From a virus, in IMG/VR virus record IMGVR_UViG_3300042295_000537, positions 1 to 28,882 of that record: 28,882 nt of DNA, one strand, 5' to 3'. The notes beneath the pieces were generated by a model. That model was not told where the DNA came from. It made no database searches and saw only the letters and a program-made list of their open reading frames with translations. Of this stretch, positions 8,528 to 18,000 are shown piece by piece. Made by a program: the position numbers and the translations under genes. Positions within the stretch are counted from its first letter, which is position 1. Every line of letters begins with the position of its first letter.

Positions 8528-9439
8528 ATGGCAACTTCAGTATCAATTAGCACCACGTATGCCGGTCAGTTTTCTGGCAAATACATTGCTGCTGCATTAT
8601 TATCTGCTCCTACACTTGATAAGGAGTACATAACTATCAAACCAAACATCAAGTACAAAGAGGTAGTAAAAGTATTATCTCAATCAAACATCATTGTAGA
8701 TGCAACTTGTGATTTTGCTGCAACAGGTTCTGTAGCATTAACTGAGCGTATCTTACAACCAGATGAGTTCCAAGTTAACACTCAGTTATGTAAGGAAGAT
8801 TTCCGTTCTGATTGGGAAGCTGTAGAAATGGGTGTATCAGTTTATGATAACTTACCTGCTTCTTTCACTGACTTCTTGATTGCTAACACAGCTGGTCAAG
8901 TAGCTCAACAAATTGAATTAAATATCTGGTCTGGTTCAGCTTCAGTAAACGGTCAGTTTGCTGGTTTAATCAACCAATTAAGCGGATCTGGCGCTAACTT
9001 TGTTACCGCTTCTGCTCAAGTAACTTCATCTAACGTTGTTGCTGAATTAACTAAAGTAGTAAACGCTATCCCTAACACAGTTTACGGTAAGGAAGATCTT
9101 TACATCTACGTTCCAACCAACGTTGTAAAGGCTTACCAAGTAGCTTTAGGTACTGCTAACTACCAATTCAACGCATTCACTGGATTTGCTCCGTTAAACT
9201 TCCAAGGTATTAACTTAGCATGGTGCCCAGGTATGCCTTCAAACATCATGATTGCTGCACAAAAGAGTAACTTATTCTTTGGTACTGCGTTGTTATCTGA
9301 TAAGAATGAAGTTAGAGTGTTAGATATGGCTGATCTTGATGGTTCTCAAAACGTACGTGTTATTATGCGTTACACAGCTGGTGTTCAGTATGGTATTGCT
9401 TCTGACATTGTGGTTTACGGTCCAGCAGGCTTAATCTAG
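8528..9439 (+). CDS. Major capsid protein, HK97-fold candidate (303 aa)
   Basis: The 303-residue protein begins ATSVSISTTYAGQFSGKYIA, which resembles the N-terminus of major capsid proteins in Bacteroidota phages. A helical middle region (SFTDFLIANTAGQVAQQIEL, about residues 117-136) and a beta-rich C-terminal half ending VRVIMRYTAGVQYGIASDIV fit the HK97 fold of about 300 residues. Codon use differs from the neighbours: more C-ending codons (AAC, TAC, ATC, TTC) than in the fibre or tail genes, as expected for the most highly expressed gene. It follows the scaffold-like gene by 34 bp and is followed by a hairpin. No long N-terminal delta domain is present, which fits a separate scaffold. The assignment rests on resemblance, position and codon bias. 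Confidence 0.8.
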   Translation: MATSVSISTTYAGQFSGKYIAAALLSAPTLDKEYITIKPNIKYKEVVKVLSQSNIIVDATCDFAATGSVALTERILQPDEFQVNTQLCKEDFRSDWEAVEMGVSVYDNLPASFTDFLIANTAGQVAQQIELNIWSGSASVNGQFAGLINQLSGSGANFVTASAQVTSSNVVAELTKVVNAIPNTVYGKEDLYIYVPTNVVKAYQVALGTANYQFNAFTGFAPLNFQGINLAWCPGMPSNIMIAAQKSNLFFGTALLSDKNEVRVLDMADLDGSQNVRVIMRYTAGVQYGIASDIVVYGPAGLI

Positions 9440-9446
9440 TAGATTA
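9432..9446. other. 15-bp inverted repeat around the capsid stop codon
   Basis: TAATCTA and TAGATTA flank a central G, placing the capsid TAG stop inside the palindrome. It could add to the hairpin just downstream in stabilising or processing the capsid mRNA 3' end. This may be coincidental. Confidence 0.35.
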
Positions 9447-9453
9447 AAATATA

Positions 9454-9483
9454 GTGGCGGGAGCTAAAAACTCCCCCACTTTA
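9454..9483 (+). terminator. Hairpin after capsid gene, partial terminator
   Basis: GTGGCGGGAG (9454-9463) pairs with CTCCCCCAC (9471-9479) through nine base pairs and one bulged C, with a CTAAAAA loop and only TTT after it. The weak T tract suggests partial termination or mRNA 3' end protection between the capsid gene and the tube-like gene. Confidence 0.55.
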
Positions 9484-9520
9484 AAAATAACAATTAACTC
9501 ATTCAAATAAATTTAACAAC

Positions 9521-10066
9521 ATGGCTTGTGATATTTCATTAGGTAGAAATGAACCTTGTAAAGACAGTATAGCTGGTCTGCAAGCTGTGTATTTCATGAA
9601 CTTCAATACTGGTAGCTTTGTAACAAATGCTAACGGTGAAGTTACAGCATTCCCTTCAGGATCAACTGTTTACAAGTATGAATTGAAAGGAACAAACGGA
9701 TACACAGAAACTGTTAACACATCACGTGATAACGGTACTACATTCTTCAGCCAAGAATTAAGTTTACAATTAAAGAAATTAGAAGCAACTGCTACTAAAG
9801 AACTTAAATTGTTAGCTTATGGCCGTCCTAAGATTGTAGTATGGACTAGAAATGGTGATGCATTGTTAGTAGGTAAACAAGAAGGTGCTGATATGACTGC
9901 TGGTACAATTACCACAGGTACAGCATACGGTGACTTGTATGGCTATACAATGGTATTTACTGGTCAAGAAAAAGAACCTGCTAATTTTATTAGTGGTTCA
10001 ACAGCTACAAACCCATTTGCAGGTGTGAGCAACGCTCCAACTGTAGTTTACGGTACTAATAGCTAA
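9521..10066 (+). CDS. Putative major tail tube protein (181 aa)
   Basis: The 181-residue, beta-rich protein starts MACDISLGRNEPCKDSIAGL and contains YKYELKGTNGYTETVNTSRD and LKLLAYGRPKIVVW. I associate this pattern with a structural protein family of Bacteroidota siphoviruses that is probably the tail tube. Its size suits a tube subunit. It follows the capsid gene and precedes a strong terminator, so the two abundant virion proteins share one transcription unit. The codon use is also fairly rich in C-ending codons. An alternative is a head decoration protein, but the tube is preferred because no better tube candidate is present elsewhere. Confidence 0.55.
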   Translation: MACDISLGRNEPCKDSIAGLQAVYFMNFNTGSFVTNANGEVTAFPSGSTVYKYELKGTNGYTETVNTSRDNGTTFFSQELSLQLKKLEATATKELKLLAYGRPKIVVWTRNGDALLVGKQEGADMTAGTITTGTAYGDLYGYTMVFTGQEKEPANFISGSTATNPFAGVSNAPTVVYGTNS

Positions 10067-10067
10067 T

Positions 10068-10091
10068 ACAGGGGTAATAATAATACCCTGT
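10068..10091 (+). other. Hairpin just after tube-like gene
   Basis: ACAGGGGTA (10068-10076) pairs with TACCCTGT (10084-10091) with one bulged G and a 7-nt A/T loop. There is no T tract, so it is unlikely to terminate alone. It may protect the mRNA 3' end together with the terminator at 10135. Confidence 0.5.
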
Positions 10092-10134
10092 CTCTATATA
10101 GAAACCCCGCTATAGTCTCAGTATTATAGCTCTA

Positions 10135-10167
10135 GAACCCAGGCTTTTCAGCTTGGGTTTCTTTTTT
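10135..10167 (+). terminator. Strong intrinsic terminator after capsid/tube block
   Basis: AACCCAGGC (10136-10144) pairs with GCTTGGGTT (10151-10159) with one G-U pair and a TTTTCA loop, followed by TCTTTTTT. This is a classic rho-independent terminator. It ends the abundant head/tube transcript and implies a separate promoter for the portal block downstream. Confidence 0.85.
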
Positions 10168-10201
10168 ATCAAATAAGGACAAAATTAGTGGTTATAGCAA
10201 C

Positions 10202-10558
10202 ATGAATATAGTAATTCCACAAACAGGTACAGTTAAGTTTGATGTTAGGACTAGACCAACGTCTTCATACAATACATTTGTAGTGAAGATGAATTGGACA
10301 AATGAAGAATCAAATACAACAGGTAGTACAATTGTTACTGCATCTTATGATTCAAATGATTTTTTAAATGTAACAGCATCACTATATGCATCAGCAAGTA
10401 ATTTCTATAAATTTACATTAGTACAAATGAGTGGTAGTGTTGAATGTAATGAATTATACCGCGGTGAATTATTCCCAACAACAGGATCAGCTTACATATT
10501 AGACAGTGAACCATTTAGTTCATATACAACAGCAAGCAATACGTTTATAATATTTTAA
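10202..10558 (+). CDS. Hypothetical beta-rich virion protein (118 aa)
   Basis: The 118-residue protein is rich in Ser, Thr and Tyr with alternating hydrophobic residues, so probably all-beta. It starts MNIVIPQTGTVKFDVRTRPT, has no Cys-rich, catalytic or membrane motif, and ends in a hydrophobic SNTFIIF. The C-terminus resembles that of small structural proteins in related phages. It is the first gene after the terminator at 10135 and stops 2 bp before the portal ATG, so it is co-expressed with portal. I do not recognise the family. A small head, neck or tail accessory protein is the best guess from context. Confidence 0.6.
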   Translation: MNIVIPQTGTVKFDVRTRPTSSYNTFVVKMNWTNEESNTTGSTIVTASYDSNDFLNVTASLYASASNFYKFTLVQMSGSVECNELYRGELFPTTGSAYILDSEPFSSYTTASNTFIIF

Positions 10559-10560
10559 AC

Positions 10561-12105
10561 ATGAGTCAAGAAAAAAATAAAAACAACATTAGAGTTGTAA
10601 ACATGAGTAATGAGGGTGGTTACATACTACCTAAAATAACAGAATCATCACGTAGCAGAAAAGCACACGTTGAGTTTGGTATTGAATCTACAGATGATTT
10701 CTTTACTATGTTAATCAGAACTTATGAAACATCACCTACAAACCAAGCAGCAGTTGATAGTTCAACTGACTTAATTTACGGTAAAGGTGTTAAAGCAAAA
10801 GACAGATTAGAATTAGAAGAGTATTTGTATACACTTACTACTGATGATGAAATCCGTAAAATATGCTTTGACTATAAGTTATTTGGTAACGCAGCTATTC
10901 AAGCAGTATTCAATGAGAGTAGAGATAAAATCATTGGATTCTATCATATGCCAGTAGACACATTACGTGCTGAAAAGGTAGATGAACAAGGTAATATTGC
11001 TGGATACTATTATTCTCCTGATTGGAACAATAAGCGTATCATACCAAAATACATTCCGGCATTTGGTCAAAACCAATTTGAAAATGATGTACAAATAATC
11101 TATTTCAAGCGTTATTCACCTGGTAAATTCTATTATGGTGTACCTGACTGGTATTCTTGTTTACAATATTGTACTGTAGAGGAAGAAATTTCTAACTTAC
11201 ACGTAAACAACATCAAAAATAACTTTATGCCTTCAAGCATTATTAACTTCAATGGTGGTGTTCCTCCAGTTGAAGAGCAATATATGGTTGAACAAAGCAT
11301 TATGAATAAGTTTTCTGGCACAACAAACGCTGGTAAGTTTATCTTATCATTCAATGACAACCCAGAATACAAAACAACTGTTGAAATGTTGCGTCCAGAA
11401 AACCTACATCAACAGTATGATTTCATTGCAGAAGAATCATCACGCAAAATCATGTTAGCACACCGTATTACATCTCAGATGTTATTAGGTATTAAAACAG
11501 CAACTGGTTTTGGATCAAACGCTGATGAATTAAAAACATCATATGAGATATTCTATGCAATGGTAATTAATCCATTCCAACAAGAAATCATGAAACAAAT
11601 TCAAGGTATAGTTGAATTTAATGGTATTAATGGTGAAGATTTATACTTTGCTCCATTGATTCCATTTGGTTTCTTAGCTGAATTAATGGATGATGCTGGT
11701 GCAGCTAATGCTCAGGAAATTATTGAAAATCCAAATGACGTACCTGATCTAGAAGCAGAACAAAAACAACCAACAGATCAAGATATAGCTCCAAATCCAG
11801 ATGAAACAATTGGTGATGTAGTAGGACCAGAAAATGTTGGAGTACAAGGTTTAAGTGAAGATGGTGGTGTAAATGAAAATCTAAAAAATTTATCAGGCAG
11901 ACAATACCAACAATTACTACGCATTGTAAATCAATTCCAGAAAGGTAAAATCAATGAAGCTCAAGCAGAATTAATGTTAATGAGTGCATTTGGTTTTTCA
12001 GGTGCTCAAGCTAGAACAATGTTAGGAATTGATACCAACAACAAAGTAGAAATGTCAAAATACAATGATGTTGATTGGAAAAATTGGAATATAGAAGAAA
12101 ATTAA
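10561..12105 (+). CDS. Portal protein (514 aa)
   Basis: At 514 residues it has the normal length for an HK97/PBSX-type portal. Recognisable segments are MLIRTYETSPTNQAAVDSST near the N-terminus, then KICFDYKLFGNAAIQAVFN, YGVPDWYSCLQYCTVEEEIS, and the helical hinge region HRITSQMLLGIKTATGFGSN. The last 130 residues are acidic and Gln-rich and probably disordered, ending in a helix-rich tail (QYQQLLRIVNQFQKGKINEA) that may be the crown or a binding site for internal proteins. The portal dodecamer forms the DNA channel and docks terminase. The gene lies downstream of the capsid gene, the reverse of the usual portal-protease-capsid order. Confidence 0.88.
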   Translation: MSQEKNKNNIRVVNMSNEGGYILPKITESSRSRKAHVEFGIESTDDFFTMLIRTYETSPTNQAAVDSSTDLIYGKGVKAKDRLELEEYLYTLTTDDEIRKICFDYKLFGNAAIQAVFNESRDKIIGFYHMPVDTLRAEKVDEQGNIAGYYYSPDWNNKRIIPKYIPAFGQNQFENDVQIIYFKRYSPGKFYYGVPDWYSCLQYCTVEEEISNLHVNNIKNNFMPSSIINFNGGVPPVEEQYMVEQSIMNKFSGTTNAGKFILSFNDNPEYKTTVEMLRPENLHQQYDFIAEESSRKIMLAHRITSQMLLGIKTATGFGSNADELKTSYEIFYAMVINPFQQEIMKQIQGIVEFNGINGEDLYFAPLIPFGFLAELMDDAGAANAQEIIENPNDVPDLEAEQKQPTDQDIAPNPDETIGDVVGPENVGVQGLSEDGGVNENLKNLSGRQYQQLLRIVNQFQKGKINEAQAELMLMSAFGFSGAQARTMLGIDTNNKVEMSKYNDVDWKNWNIEEN

Positions 12106-12118
12106 GAAACATAAGATA

Positions 12119-12634
12119 ATGAGTAAAAATATACTTTTTTGTAGCAGAAATGATATTGTTAAACGCACACCACTTGGTGGCAATATTGATCCTGAAAAAA
12201 TCATTCCGTTTGTTAAAACGGCTCAAGACAAATACTTACTATTAATTTTAGGTACTAAATTGTTTAATAAACTACAGGATGATATTGCTGCAGGTACTAT
12301 TGCAAACCAGTATTTAACATTAATGAATGAATATATCATTGATACATTAGTACACTATGCAATGGTTGAAGCATTACCATTTTTAGCTTACACAATAGCA
12401 AATGGTTCTATTTCTAGAAACATACCATCAGAACAAGGTACAGGCACAATTAAAAGTGAAGTTGATTATTTGTTACAAAAAGAACTAGCTACAGCACAAT
12501 TCTACGCTGAACGTTTAACAACACATTTAATTGCTAGAAATAACCTATATCCAGATTACGTGTTAAGTACTGGATTTAGTGATAACGTTTATCCAGATAA
12601 AGGACAACAATATAGAAATGGTTGGGTAATCTAA
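12119..12634 (+). CDS. Head-tail connector-like protein, DUF6712-like (171 aa)
   Basis: The 171-residue, mostly helical protein follows the portal gene by 13 bp. It resembles the DUF6712 family of Bacteroidota phages: an N-terminal (GGNIDPEKIIPFVKTAQDKY) segment, then LLILGTKLFNKLQDD, and a helical core VHYAMVEALPFLAYTIANGS. The position after portal and the helical fold suit a gp6-type head completion protein that extends the portal ring. The family name is from memory. Its stop overlaps the start of the next gene (TAATG), indicating translational coupling. Confidence 0.65.
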   Translation: MSKNILFCSRNDIVKRTPLGGNIDPEKIIPFVKTAQDKYLLLILGTKLFNKLQDDIAAGTIANQYLTLMNEYIIDTLVHYAMVEALPFLAYTIANGSISRNIPSEQGTGTIKSEVDYLLQKELATAQFYAERLTTHLIARNNLYPDYVLSTGFSDNVYPDKGQQYRNGWVI

Positions 12635-12801
12635 TGGAACAGAAAAAAACATACTACGGCTATAAGCCTAAAGAAGACAATTTGAGCAAACTACAACGTT
12701 ATCTGCTGTCTAAAAACGCAGATAAAAGCGCAAACAACGCGTTAAATGAGAAAGTAGCTATGTTGTCATCAAATAAAGTACTTAAAAATAAACGCTTCTA
12801 A
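12634..12801 (+). CDS. Small basic hypothetical protein (55 aa)
   Basis: ATG overlaps the previous stop (TAATG) and the TAA is followed directly by the ATG of the next gene, so all three are tightly coupled. The 55 residues (MEQKKTYYGYKPKEDNLSKL onward) are rich in Lys, Asn, Leu and Ser and probably form one helix. There are no motifs I recognise. Perfect packing between neighbours with no gap is the main evidence that it is real. Confidence 0.7.
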   Translation: MEQKKTYYGYKPKEDNLSKLQRYLLSKNADKSANNALNEKVAMLSSNKVLKNKRF

Positions 12802-13323
12802 ATGCAGACATTTTATTCATTTACTCAATTCTTTGCTAACGTTTGTAATGCACATCCAAACATTACTACGTTTGACATGAGTGACATTAGAACACTTGAT
12901 ACTGAAAAACAAACATTGTTTCCTTATGCTAATCTAATTGTTAACAATGTTAACATTGATTCTGGTATAATGACTTATAATGTTACATTCATGGTAATGG
13001 ATAGAGTTGTTGAAGTAGAAGATGTATCTGTAGGTAAGTTTAATACAATAGAAAAAGACTATAGAGGATACAGCAACGTATCAGACGTTTGGAACACATC
13101 ATTACTCACAATTAATGACGTTGTATCTTATATCTACAGAAATCCAAGTGCATATCAGTATAATGTAATTGGTAGTTCATTAGCAACACCATTTGAAGAA
13201 AGATTTCAGAATTTACTTGCTGGATGGGCTATTGATATGAATATTGCCGTTGGTAATCCAAATGATATGTGTGTTATTAATTTAAGTGATATATTAGCCG
13301 CAGGTAATGACCCAACATGTTAG
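12802..13323 (+). CDS. Possible tail terminator or neck protein (173 aa)
   Basis: The 173-residue protein has an N-terminal helix (TFYSFTQFFANVCNAHPNIT), then a beta stretch with LFPYANLIVNNVNI and GIMTYNVTFMVMDRV. The pattern of a short helix followed by strands ending in a V-M-D-R-V-like edge is seen in tail terminator folds (lambda gpU type), and the position between connector and gp10-like protein fits a neck or terminator role. This is inference from layout. I do not recognise the family with certainty. Its 3' end overlaps the next start by 7 bases. Confidence 0.55.
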   Translation: MQTFYSFTQFFANVCNAHPNITTFDMSDIRTLDTEKQTLFPYANLIVNNVNIDSGIMTYNVTFMVMDRVVEVEDVSVGKFNTIEKDYRGYSNVSDVWNTSLLTINDVVSYIYRNPSAYQYNVIGSSLATPFEERFQNLLAGWAIDMNIAVGNPNDMCVINLSDILAAGNDPTC

Positions 13324-13796
13324 ATCAAGAAATAATAGAAGCAGAAAAGAGATGGGCTCAATTAGTAGTTACCAATGCTAAATCTATATTAATACGCAAC
13401 GGAAAAGTTGCTAGTGGTAGATTAAAAGATTCTATTGCTTACACAGTAAATGCTCAAGGTAAAATAAATTTTACATACGCACCAGAAGGTAAATGGGTTA
13501 CACTTGGTAGACGTAAAGGTTCTAGACAACCACCTACTGCTCCTATTGAAAGATGGATAAAACAAAAAGGTATTAGGGGTAGAGATCCTAAAACAGGTAG
13601 GTTTATTCCAGATAAATCATTAGCTTATCTTATTGCACGTGGAATTAAACGTGATGGTATTGCACCATTACCGTTTATGTCTATGGCTATTAAGGCAGCA
13701 AAGCAACAACTAGCAAAACAACTAAAACAAGCAGCTACTAAATCAACTGTTTCACGTTTAAGAAAGGCAGCTAAATCTGCTCTTAGCAAACCATAA
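13317..13796 (+). CDS. HK97 gp10-like head-tail joining protein (159 aa)
   Basis: The 159-residue protein matches the HK97-gp10-like pattern: helical N-terminus, VASGRLKDSIAYTVNAQGKI, then WVTLGRRKGSRQPPTAPIER, a W-I-x2-K-G-I segment, and LAYLIARGIKRDGIAPLPFM followed by a basic C-terminal helix. The GRK-G-x2-PP and IK-x-GI-x-P motifs are typical. Such proteins act in the neck or tail completion of siphoviruses. The C-terminus is very Lys/Ala-rich and could bind DNA. The gene overlaps the previous one by 7 bases. Confidence 0.7.
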   Translation: MLDQEIIEAEKRWAQLVVTNAKSILIRNGKVASGRLKDSIAYTVNAQGKINFTYAPEGKWVTLGRRKGSRQPPTAPIERWIKQKGIRGRDPKTGRFIPDKSLAYLIARGIKRDGIAPLPFMSMAIKAAKQQLAKQLKQAATKSTVSRLRKAAKSALSKP

Positions 13797-13809
13797 AATA
13801 ACAATTTAA

Positions 13810-13818
13810 TGTTATAAT
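13810..13818 (+). promoter_or_regulatory. Candidate TGTTATAAT promoter element
   Basis: TGTTATAAT lies in the 25-bp gap before the 415-aa tail gene. The same 9-mer occurs at 21102-21110 and at 27387-27395, each in or next to an intergenic gap. It looks like an extended -10 box, but here it would put the transcript start almost at the ATG. Low certainty. Confidence 0.25.
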
Positions 13819-13821
13819 AAC

Positions 13822-15069
13822 ATGTCAATACAAGTATTACAAAAACCATCAGATATTCAACCAGCACAATCACCAGTTGTGTTTTCTGTTATTGAAAACA
13901 GTGGTGCTTATACTAATAATGAATTTCAATATAAAGCATTTTTGTACGTTTGGGATGGTAATATGAATGATTCAGGATCATACATTTATCAAGCACGCAA
14001 ATATCCAAATGCATCAGGTAGTGGCATTTTTGATTTCAGTAGAATGATTAATTCAACATTAACTGATTTATCTGCTACTAATCCAAGTAACATCAAATAT
14101 TATAAGGTTGAAGTAGGTTGGCAATATGAATTAGGTGGTACTTATATAACACAATCTGGTGGATTAACAGCAATTACTTGTAGTGTTGGTGGTACAATGT
14201 TTAAAGCATATGACGGATACGCTTTATTCCCAGATCAAATTAATGACTCATTCTATAGCCAATCAGCATACTATCCGTTTATGACAGATGGTGGTGACGT
14301 TACTCAATCAGTTTTAATTACAGATACAACTACAGTAGGTAATGAATTTAAGGGTGCTGCTTTATGGCAAGGTGCTACAGATGCTATTTTAGTTGATTTT
14401 GTAAGCGCATCAGCAACATATGCAAATGGTAGTACAGTAACTACAGTTTTACCTACATTAGCATTTGCTGGTAACACAACATCATCACTTCAAGTTTATC
14501 ATAATGTGGCTGCTGCTCCAGGTGATACTTCAAATTGGCCTTTCAATACTTTACCTACAGCAAACTTAGAAAAATATTCAATCACTGCTTATGGTACAGG
14601 TAGTGTTAAATTAGGAACACTTAACTATGAAGTAGTAAGTGAGTGTTATTATGTACCAGTAAGAGTTGCTTACAAAAATAGATTTGGTCAATTTGATTTC
14701 TTTAATTTCTATAAGCGTCACAATACTCAATTCAATACTGATCAGCGTGTGTATCAACCACAATTAGGTACTTGGAACGCATCAACATTGTCTTATAATC
14801 AATATCAGACAAGACAACAACGTTATATTGTTGATGCAACTGAAATATTAGAATGCAATACAGATTTTATTCCACAAGGATATAATGAATTGTTCAAACA
14901 AATGTTAGTTTCAGATGAAATTTACTGGTTGTATGATCAAGCAAATCTTATTACTAAACCATTATCAATTAGAACAAATAGCCTAACATTCAAAACAGGC
15001 GTTAACAATAAATTAATTCAATACACAATAGCATTTGACATTGGTCAACCATACAAGTTAATTATATAA
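13822..15069 (+). CDS. Tail structural protein, distal-tail-like (415 aa)
   Basis: The 415-residue, beta-rich protein starts MSIQVLQKPSDIQPAQSPVV and has a central fold ending in a conserved-looking C-terminal part (FGQFDFFNFYKRHNTQFNTD; then LVSDEIYWLYD and PLSIRTNSLTFKTG). Similar proteins precede the hub-like protein in Bacteroidota siphoviruses. A distal tail role is inferred from length, position and the immediate coupling to the next gene (1 bp gap). There are no enzymatic motifs. TGTTATAAT lies 12 bp before the start. Confidence 0.6.
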   Translation: MSIQVLQKPSDIQPAQSPVVFSVIENSGAYTNNEFQYKAFLYVWDGNMNDSGSYIYQARKYPNASGSGIFDFSRMINSTLTDLSATNPSNIKYYKVEVGWQYELGGTYITQSGGLTAITCSVGGTMFKAYDGYALFPDQINDSFYSQSAYYPFMTDGGDVTQSVLITDTTTVGNEFKGAALWQGATDAILVDFVSASATYANGSTVTTVLPTLAFAGNTTSSLQVYHNVAAAPGDTSNWPFNTLPTANLEKYSITAYGTGSVKLGTLNYEVVSECYYVPVRVAYKNRFGQFDFFNFYKRHNTQFNTDQRVYQPQLGTWNASTLSYNQYQTRQQRYIVDATEILECNTDFIPQGYNELFKQMLVSDEIYWLYDQANLITKPLSIRTNSLTFKTGVNNKLIQYTIAFDIGQPYKLII

Positions 15070-15070
15070 C

Positions 15071-18000
15071 ATGGGATTACTAACTACACAAGGATATAGA
15101 GGTAAACTGGTTGATAAGTTAACTGGTACTATTTTAGATCAATTTGCAGATGAAGATATTAAGATATCTAACAATATTCTTGATTTATTTGATTTAGGTG
15201 AGATACCAGGTACATACACTCAAACATTAACATTACCAGGTACTAAACTTAACAATGCTTTTTTTGAACAGTATTTTGATATTAGTGTTTATGAACCAGA
15301 TATATTCAACACTAATCAGAAAGTAGAAGCATATCTTGATTTTGATTCATTTTATTTAGTTAATGGTTATTTACAACTAAACAAGGTTAATGTACTTCAA
15401 AACAAATTTGTTGACTCATATGAAGTGACTCTGTTTGGGATTATTTCTAATTTCAGTATTGATACAAGAGCGTCTTTCTTAACAGATATCACCTCTTTAG
15501 GCGTTTATAACCATACGTCTTCATACGCTAATATTAGCAGTAGTTGGGATAGACAATTATTTAATGGTGACATTGTTTATCCAATGGTTGAATATGGTAA
15601 TAATGTTGGAACTCTTCCAACAATTTACTATTCAGATGATGTATATGCAGGTATTGATGGACAAGAAGGTGCTTTAACAGTACAAGACTATAAACCAGCA
15701 ATACGTTTAAAGAAAGTATGGGACGCTATATTTCAGGAATTTGGCTACACATATACAGGATCATTTTGGAATGAACCATTCTTAAATGATGTTTATTTAC
15801 TTTGTGATAATGATTTAAGAGCACCTGTATATCAACCTAGTATTGAAAATTATGGACAAGGTAAGGTTACTGTTGCTTCAGGATCTGCTCCAATTAATTT
15901 AACTAATGGTGTAACTGCTAGTTTTGCATTTAATGCTAAAGACTATGATTATGACAATAAGTTTACTGTTGGCACTACAACAACATACACAACAGATATT
16001 ACAACACAATTAAGTGTAAACATATTATTAGGATTTAAAGTAACAAACACAGGTGCTGGTAGTGGTATGCCTGCGTTTTATTTGTATTGGACAAACAGTA
16101 CTACAGGTGCAATTGTTGGTTCTCAAGTATTAGCACAGATTAATGTTTACATGTCTACAATACAGCAATCAAGATCTAGTACTGTAACTGAGACATTTAG
16201 ATTACCTACAACAGTAAGGTCACCAGAATTACCTCCAGGTACTTATGAATTAAAGATTGAGTATGTTAACCAGGGTTCATCTAATTTTAGTGTTCAATTA
16301 AATCCAGACAGTGCTAATGTATCTACATTTGAAATATTTAAAGTTAACCAAGCAGCTGATGGTAAAGTAATTGATATTCCATCTAACATGCCATTTGGTA
16401 ATAGTGGAATACGTGTTATTGATTGGATTAGATCAATACAAAAGAAATTTAATTTAATTATATATCCTGATAAACAAAATCCTAATCAATTTGTTGTTGA
16501 AACATTTAACAATTGGTATAAACAAGGTACAATTAAGGATTTTAATAGATTTATCAATCTACAAGACAAAATATCATTTACACCTGCAAACCAATTAGGA
16601 TACAGACAGATAAAATATAGTGATGCTGAGGATACTGATTATGTTACAACATTATTTAAACGTACTAATAATAGAGTGTATGGTGAATCTAACTTTTATG
16701 ACTCAGGATCTTATTATTCACAAGGAAAATTAGAAGTACTTTCAGATACAACAGCAGCAGGTCCATTAGTTAGAGTACCAGGTTCAGTATCATCAGGTTC
16801 TGCTTCTAATACTACATGTACTAGTTATCAGTTTTACTATAATAATATATACAGTAGTGCTACAGTTAATTTTGTTTTATGTAATGGTACTTCAGGATCA
16901 GTTTTATTAGATAAAGATAATAGAAATCATATTGCTTGTATTCAAACAGGTCAATATTCAGTTAGTGGTCTTGGTTCTGATAGGGTGTTTATTTATGATT
17001 TAGGAGATTGTACACCAGCACCAGTAACAGGATTTAATGAATTTCCTATTTGGATACCTTATCATGTATCTGATGCTAATTATAGACCAGCTAGAGTATT
17101 ACCTAGATTATTTTTCTATAATGGTAAAGTATCTGCTCCACCTTATTATATCTCAGGTTATAATATACCTTCAACATCATCTGTTCCTGCATTACAATAT
17201 GATGCTTATCCTTATTTTGACGTTTATTCTACTGGTTCACTAAATGGTACTGCATCTCAATTCCCACAATTAGATTCACTATCATTACTTTACAATAATG
17301 AGCAAGCAGTATGGGGTACAACACCTACAGGTTCATTAGTAAGTGATTATTGGGCTACTTATTTAAGTTTATTATACAATCCTAGAACGCGTTTAGTAGA
17401 TGCTAGTGCTGTAATTGGTTTAGCTGATTATTTTGATTTAGAATTAAATGACATTGCTGAATTTAGAGGTAATTACTACCATTTAAGAGCAATCAATGAT
17501 TATAATTTAACTACAGGAGAATGTAATGTTCAAATGTTAGGACCAATTATTCCAGACACTATAGCTGCTGTATTGAGTGGATCATGGGCTCCAGTAGTAA
17601 ATGAATGTGAATTTACATTTACAGTAACAACTGGATCTGTTCCAACTACAACAACTACTTCAACTACAACGTCTACAACAACAACCCCACCAACAACAAC
17701 TAGTACTACAACAAGTACTACAACGGCGCCTACAACTACAACTACAACTAGTACAACTACTAGTACTACAACAGAACCAACAACAACAACAACTACAAGT
17801 ACAACTACATCAACTACTACAACGCCGCCTACTACAACAACAAGTACAACAACAAGTACTACTACATTAGCTTATTACACGTATAGAATATATAAACCAA
17901 GTAGTGGTTACAGTAATGCTGCAGATGCTTGTAGTAACCAACCATCTGATGAATATGTTGATTATTATGCTGCAGAAAGTACTTTATCAACTGTTACTAA

